From UBA6244 sp041582875 (GTDB taxonomy: Bacteria; Bacteroidota; Bacteroidia; Bacteroidales; F082), in contig JBFHGX010000038.1 in the NCBI GenBank assembly GCA_041582875.1, forward strand, positions 1 to 27,680: 27,680 nt of DNA, given 5' to 3'. Position numbers and translations under genes: made by a program. Below the pieces are notes generated by a model, which was not told the DNA's origin, did no database searches, and was given only the letters and a program-made list of their open reading frames with translations. This document shows positions 23,710 through 27,680 of the stretch, one piece after another. Within the stretch, counting starts at the first letter, position 1; each line of letters starts with the position of its first letter.

Positions 23710-24879
23710 ATGTGTGAAATTCATAAAGTTATACAAGTGGTTTTGGTTTTACTCATTATGGGTAATTGTACCATAGCTCAGCAACCTCAGAACGCAGTCC
23801 CCGATACGACGGGATTGACCATTTCAGGAAATTCAATTCGCGAAAAGCTAACGGATTTTATTGATCCATATGGCAGTTACCGTATCAACTTTGGTTTAAA
23901 CAGTCAGGGGGATGTTGGTATTGCCGATAATGCATCACGGTTTGGGTTGTTTGGGGTTTTACCTCTTGTGGATGGTTCTGATTATCGCATGTTTGCTCAA
24001 ATGGAGATGGGGATGAATTTAGTAAGTCGGGATAGGGTTATTGTTTTTCGTGCCGATCCTGGCTACGGTGTTGGTGAAGCAGATAATGCATTGTATACGC
24101 GATTAGGACTTATTGGTATTGAGAATACTCATTTTTCGATTAGTGTTGGTAAGCAATGGTCTGCCTACTATGATGTAGCTGCGTTTACCGATTTGTTTTA
24201 TGCTTTTGGAGCAGAAGCTTCTGGGGCATTTAATCTCAATAGCGATGGTGGGATTTCAGGAACAGGTCGGGCAAATCACTTATTTTTAACCAGAGCTAAT
24301 TTTGGGCATTTAAAGCTTGCTTTGCAAGCTCAGGCACGTTCAATTTCTGAAAACGATGTATCTTTTGCCGATACGTGGGGTGCTTCAATGCGATATCTTC
24401 CCCAGGAAGGACTACAAGCCGGTTTTGCCTTTAATATTGTTCTCGACGGGGTGGATCAGCCAACTATTAATCAACCGATGAAAGGTGATCAGGCTTGGGT
24501 AGCATCTGTTGCTTATGTAAAAGGCAGGTGTCATGTAGCCTTGCTTGGGGGACGATATATTAATCATGATAAAATTGTGGTAAACGATACTACCTCGTTG
24601 TTCTTCAGTTCTTATGGGTCTGAATTGTTTGCATCTCTCGATTTAGATGCCCAAAAGCATTGGCGGATAGCTACAGGGTTTAATTATTTATTTCCAGACA
24701 AAAACAGTACGGTTTCTTCATATCGATTGCTGTACTTTTTGGGCGAACTGAGCTATACTTTTGCTCATGCAAGCAATATCTTTGCAGAAGTAAAAATAAA
24801 CTCAAGTACTGATCAGTATGGAAATGCAGTACGTACGAATGTTTACGGATTGGGTTTTAGATTTTCGTTTGGTTATTAG
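23710..24879 (+). CDS. Outer-membrane porin-like beta-barrel protein
   Basis: The 389-residue protein has a signal peptide (VIQVVLVLLIMGNCTIAQ). It is then built of many short amphipathic strands typical of a 16-stranded general porin: YGSYRINFGLNSQGDVGIAD, SRFGLFGVLPL, YTRLGLIGIENTHFSISVGK and a C-terminal strand NVYGLGFRFSFGY ending in Tyr. The family resembles gram-negative porins (Porin_4/OmpC-like), with VGKQWSAYYDVAAFTDLFYA matching the usual constriction region. It should form a diffusion channel in the outer membrane; the solute is unknown. It stands alone, with a good promoter and no terminator seen before the next gene. Confidence 0.82.
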   Translation: MCEIHKVIQVVLVLLIMGNCTIAQQPQNAVPDTTGLTISGNSIREKLTDFIDPYGSYRINFGLNSQGDVGIADNASRFGLFGVLPLVDGSDYRMFAQMEMGMNLVSRDRVIVFRADPGYGVGEADNALYTRLGLIGIENTHFSISVGKQWSAYYDVAAFTDLFYAFGAEASGAFNLNSDGGISGTGRANHLFLTRANFGHLKLALQAQARSISENDVSFADTWGASMRYLPQEGLQAGFAFNIVLDGVDQPTINQPMKGDQAWVASVAYVKGRCHVALLGGRYINHDKIVVNDTTSLFFSSYGSELFASLDLDAQKHWRIATGFNYLFPDKNSTVSSYRLLYFLGELSYTFAHASNIFAEVKINSSTDQYGNAVRTNVYGLGFRFSFGY

Positions 24880-24928
24880 TTAGTTACTTGCTGTTGCCGT
24901 GAGATAGTATATTTTAGGGGGTAAGAAA

Positions 24929-24957
24929 TTTGGGAAACGATTTTTTCTGTACTTTTG
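24929..24957 (+). promoter_or_regulatory. Probable promoter of the deacetylase-FemAB pair
   Basis: TTTG (24929-24932), 17 bases, then TACTTTTG (24950-24957) fits the consensus. The ATG at 24963 begins only 5 bases after the box, so transcription may start at or near the start codon. Confidence 0.5.
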
Positions 24958-24962
24958 GTTGG

Positions 24963-26276
24963 ATGGAAAGTTTGCTCATTTATGTGCCTAAGAGAACAAG
25001 TCGTGTACGATATGTGTTCCGATTAGTGTTTAAGGAATTGCTAAAAATTTCTTGTAACCTGACTTCTGATTTGGATGCTTTTCAATCTGCGGATGGGCCT
25101 AAGCTTGTATATGCAGATAAGCCATGGTCAGACGATTTATTCTTTAAGTCTTCAGGTTTATTGTTTGATCGTGGAGTGAATTCTGTTGATATCAAACCTT
25201 TTGAATTTGAGGGAAATATTGCGCTTTTCCCTGTGAAGGACAAAGAATGCCCGCTTCCTTTTGATGTATTTTCAGCTATTTTCTATCTTGTTTCCCGATA
25301 TGAAGAATATCAACCTTTTGTACCTGATCAACACGGGAGGTTTACCGCACACTTAAGCATAAGTACTAAGTTAGGCATTCTGCAAAAGCCAATGGTCAAT
25401 ATTTGGACACTGAAAGTTAAGGAATTGATATTAAGCCGGTATCCTAATTTTCATTTCCCTGAAAGGTATTACCGATTTGTTCCTACTTACGATATTGATA
25501 GCGCCTTTGCCTACAGTCAAAAGGGGCTTGTCCGAGGTTTTGGCGGGTATCTTTTGGCGCTCCGGAACTTCGACTGGCTTGATATCTGGCATCGTACCCA
25601 AGTTATTTTCGGGAGAAAAAAGGATCCATTCGATACCTATGATTTGCAAATTGAATACCAAAAAAAATATCAACTCAAGCCTGTGTATTTTTTTCTTTTC
25701 GGACATTATGGACAGTATGATAAAAACATCAATACCCGAAACAGGACCTATCGGTTTTTAATTAAGCGAATGCTTGATTATGCTAAAATCGGCATCCATC
25801 CGTCTTACAATACTTCTGATTTTCCCGAAATGTTATCTCAGGAAATTTCTTCATTGGAAAAGGTTGTAAACAAGGATATTACCTTAAGTCGTCAGCATTT
25901 TTTACGCTTGATGTTGCCACATACCTATCGCAACCTGATTGAAAGTGACATTACCGATGACTACAGCATGGGATTTGCAGCCTTACCTGGTTTTAGGGCA
26001 GGTATCTGCGATTCGTTTAATTTTTATGATTTGGATATGGAGGTGGAAACCAAGCTCCGGGTGCATCCCTTTATGGTAATGGATGGTACACTTAAAGATT
26101 ATATGGGATTGACTCCTGCTGATGCAAAAGTGGTTATTTCATCGCTTATTGCGGAAGTACGTAAGGTGAATGGAACGTTTGTGTCGCTGTGGCATAACGA
26201 ATCACTAAGCGATGAAAAAAGGTGGAAAGGTTGGAGAGATGTGTATGAAACCCTTATTCGTGAAGCGCTACCATGA
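24963..26276 (+). CDS. Polysaccharide deacetylase-like protein
   Basis: This 437-residue protein has an N-terminal domain of unknown function (about 1-160, MESLLIYVPKRTSRVRYVF onward). A divergent NodB-type (CE4) carbohydrate esterase domain follows: motif 1 in RFVPTYDIDSAFAY, motif 2 in AKIGIHPSYNTSD, motif 3 near LPGFRAGICDSFNFYDL, and a late HNES (VSLWHNESL). The metal-binding Asp and His positions are recognisable, but the canonical TFDDG sequence reads TYDID. It lacks a signal peptide, so it is probably cytoplasmic, perhaps acting on glycan precursors; substrate unknown. The TTG at 24930 would overlap the promoter, so ATG 24963 is used. The next gene follows within 43 bases. Confidence 0.75.
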   Translation: MESLLIYVPKRTSRVRYVFRLVFKELLKISCNLTSDLDAFQSADGPKLVYADKPWSDDLFFKSSGLLFDRGVNSVDIKPFEFEGNIALFPVKDKECPLPFDVFSAIFYLVSRYEEYQPFVPDQHGRFTAHLSISTKLGILQKPMVNIWTLKVKELILSRYPNFHFPERYYRFVPTYDIDSAFAYSQKGLVRGFGGYLLALRNFDWLDIWHRTQVIFGRKKDPFDTYDLQIEYQKKYQLKPVYFFLFGHYGQYDKNINTRNRTYRFLIKRMLDYAKIGIHPSYNTSDFPEMLSQEISSLEKVVNKDITLSRQHFLRLMLPHTYRNLIESDITDDYSMGFAALPGFRAGICDSFNFYDLDMEVETKLRVHPFMVMDGTLKDYMGLTPADAKVVISSLIAEVRKVNGTFVSLWHNESLSDEKRWKGWRDVYETLIREALP

Positions 26277-26318
26277 TATGAATCGTGGTGTATAGATATG
26301 AAATTAAAGGATAAAATC

Positions 26319-27257
26319 ATGAGAAAAGTCAGGTATTTAAAAAATGAAGAAATTAACAAAACAAAATGGGATGCCTGTATTACACATGCTTTTAATGGAA
26401 ATGCCTATGCATATTCCTGGTATTTAGATATTATTTTCCCGAACTGGGGAGCTTTAGTAGAAGAAGATTATGTGCGTGTAATGCCCTTGCCATTAAAAAC
26501 CAAATATGGTGTTACATATTGCTATCAACCTTTTTTTGCCCAACAGCTTGGGGTTTTTTCGGTAAGTTTATTAACACCTGATATCGTGACTGATTTTATC
26601 AAACAAATACCAGCTCGAGTAAAACTCGTCGATCTTAATTTGAATAGCCTCAGTGCTCCCGATGTAGCGGTATATCCCGTCGGAGAAAGTGTTAACTACC
26701 TGTTGGATTTGATTTATGAATATCCGCGCCTCGAAAGCAAGTATAAATCAAATACCAAGCGCAACTTAAAAACCGCACTTAAAAGTCAGTTGTCACTTTC
26801 AAAATCATTGAACCACGAGGAAATTATTACTCTTTTCAGGAATAACAGAGGTCAGGAAGTGAGTAAATGGGGCGACGAACAATACAAAACTTTGAGTCAT
26901 TTAATGTACACAGCTATTTTTCAAGGGAAGGGAATAACCTATGGGGTATACAATAATTTCAATGAGTTGGTTTCAGGGGCGTTTTTCTTAAAAGATAATC
27001 ATCGGTTAATATTCTTGTTTTCAGGAACTAGTGAAGATGGGCGTAAAACTTCAGCGCTGACTTTTTTAATAGATTCTGTGATAAAAGAGTATTCGCCTAG
27101 TAAATTAATACTTGATTTTGAAGGTTCAAATAATGCCAATTTGGCAAGGTTTTATGCTGGTTTTGGTGCTAAAGAAACGAACTATTATCGTTTGAAAATG
27201 AATAGATTGAGTCCTGTTGGAAATATGCTATTTAAGCTGGCATCACGATTTAGGTAA
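26319..27257 (+). CDS. FemAB/GNAT-like acyltransferase, function unknown
   Basis: The 312-residue protein begins with a Lys-rich stretch (MRKVRYLKNEEINKTKWDAC). A region containing PFFAQQLGVFS and a basic segment (SKYKSNTKRNLKTALKSQ) follows, and then a GNAT-like core with GVYNNFNELVSGAFFLKDN, LIFLFSGTSEDGRK and LILDFEGSNNANLARFYAGF. The last is the typical FemAB-like DFEGS/FYAGFG block. The family transfers acyl or aminoacyl groups, often in envelope polymers. The substrate is unknown, but its operon with a deacetylase-like gene suggests glycan modification. The ATG at 26319 has an AAAGGA 7 bases upstream; an earlier in-frame ATG at 26298 is the alternative start. No transmembrane segment is evident. 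Confidence 0.7.
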   Translation: MRKVRYLKNEEINKTKWDACITHAFNGNAYAYSWYLDIIFPNWGALVEEDYVRVMPLPLKTKYGVTYCYQPFFAQQLGVFSVSLLTPDIVTDFIKQIPARVKLVDLNLNSLSAPDVAVYPVGESVNYLLDLIYEYPRLESKYKSNTKRNLKTALKSQLSLSKSLNHEEIITLFRNNRGQEVSKWGDEQYKTLSHLMYTAIFQGKGITYGVYNNFNELVSGAFFLKDNHRLIFLFSGTSEDGRKTSALTFLIDSVIKEYSPSKLILDFEGSNNANLARFYAGFGAKETNYYRLKMNRLSPVGNMLFKLASRFR

Positions 27258-27325
27258 AAATAAGGTTGAGGTTGTTCAATAGTTGACTTGAATCAGCACT
27301 GGGCACGGCTTATTGTAAATAGTTG

Positions 27326-27333
27326 TACTTTTG
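27326..27333 (+). promoter_or_regulatory. Probable -7 box of upp
   Basis: TACTTTTG fully matches TAnnTTTG and ends 17 bases before the ATG at 27351. No good -33 TTG was found. Confidence 0.45.
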
Positions 27334-27350
27334 TTTTAAATACTCAAAAT

Positions 27351-27680
27351 ATGATCAGGGAAATAGGAAAAACCAATTCAATATTTAACAGGTTTTTGGC
27401 TGAATTGCGTGACGTGACTGTTCAGGACGACAGGATGCGGTTTCGTCGTAATTTGGAACGTATTGGAGAAATATTTGCCTACGAAATCAGTAAAACATTT
27501 GAATATAAAACCAAAGAAGTGATTACTCCTTTAGGTGTGGCTCACATGAATCTGCCTACAGTTAACCCTGTACTGGCCACTATCCTGCGTGCTGGTTTAC
27601 CGCTTCATCAGGGATTACTCAATTATTTCGATCATTCCGATTGTGGTTATGTTTCTGCTTATCGCAAGTACACCAAAGAA
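27351..27680 (+). CDS. upp: Uracil phosphoribosyltransferase, 5' part only
   Basis: The first 110 codons are visible and the right window edge cuts the gene. The protein starts MIREIGKTNSIFNRFLAELR and contains RMRFRRNLERIGEIFAYEIS, VLATILRAGLPLHQGLLNYF and VSAYRKY. These match the Bacteroidetes branch of uracil phosphoribosyltransferase closely. The enzyme makes UMP from uracil and PRPP in pyrimidine salvage in the cytoplasm. The PRPP-binding loop lies beyond the edge. It has its own -7 box and follows the FemAB-like gene by 93 bases, probably as a separate transcript. Confidence 0.93.
   Translation, partial: MIREIGKTNSIFNRFLAELRDVTVQDDRMRFRRNLERIGEIFAYEISKTFEYKTKEVITPLGVAHMNLPTVNPVLATILRAGLPLHQGLLNYFDHSDCGYVSAYRKYTKE

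Overview
The window looks like chromosomal core sequence from a Bacteroidota member, probably Bacteroidales/Marinilabiliales-like. The evidence is an alternative complex III (act) cluster, a Bacteroidetes-type uracil phosphoribosyltransferase and YidC, and recurring TAnnTTTG -7 promoter boxes. An ACIII respiratory chain next to a truncated globin, an Rrf2 regulator and a superoxide reductase suggests an organism living at changing or low oxygen. This lifestyle is an inference.

Layout. 1-4531 (minus): actA-actB-actC, with actC cut by the window edge. 4810-6706 (minus): lemA followed by two TPM-domain genes. 6885-7955 (minus): a polytopic putative metal exporter, divergent from an Rrf2 regulator (8189-8611, plus). 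The regulator converges on a group II truncated hemoglobin (8643-9005, minus). 9091-11004 (minus): yidC, ending in a clear terminator. 11257-12821 (plus): a compact three-gene operon of an SPFH/band-7 membrane protein, a two-TM PH-like membrane protein and a 54-residue Arc-type ribbon-helix-helix protein. Three 8-bp repeats with an exact 11-bp period overlap its promoter. This cassette is the best candidate for a little-described system here. 12908-14260 (minus): a PEGA protein and a PlsC-like acyltransferase. 14414-15199 (plus): a Bax-like glucosaminidase. 15299-18112 (minus): an M16 peptidase. 18271-18648 (plus): a superoxide reductase. 18711-20759 (minus): an M13 lipoprotein peptidase. 21023-21700 (plus): a secreted START-domain protein, ending one base from the dnaX stop codon. 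21702-23543 (minus): dnaX, which has an in-frame A8 slippery tract. 23710-24879 (plus): a porin-like outer-membrane protein. 24963-27257 (plus): a polysaccharide-deacetylase-like protein and a FemAB/GNAT-like protein. 27351-end (plus): upp, cut by the window edge.

Most of the proteins serve the envelope: respiration, protein insertion, lipid, peptidoglycan and glycan work, secreted peptidases and a porin. No tRNA, rRNA, insertion sequence, CRISPR array or phage gene was seen. No gap without a gene exceeds 300 bases; the largest are 4532-4809 and 7956-8188. Convergent gene pairs are mostly separated by strong bidirectional hairpin terminators.
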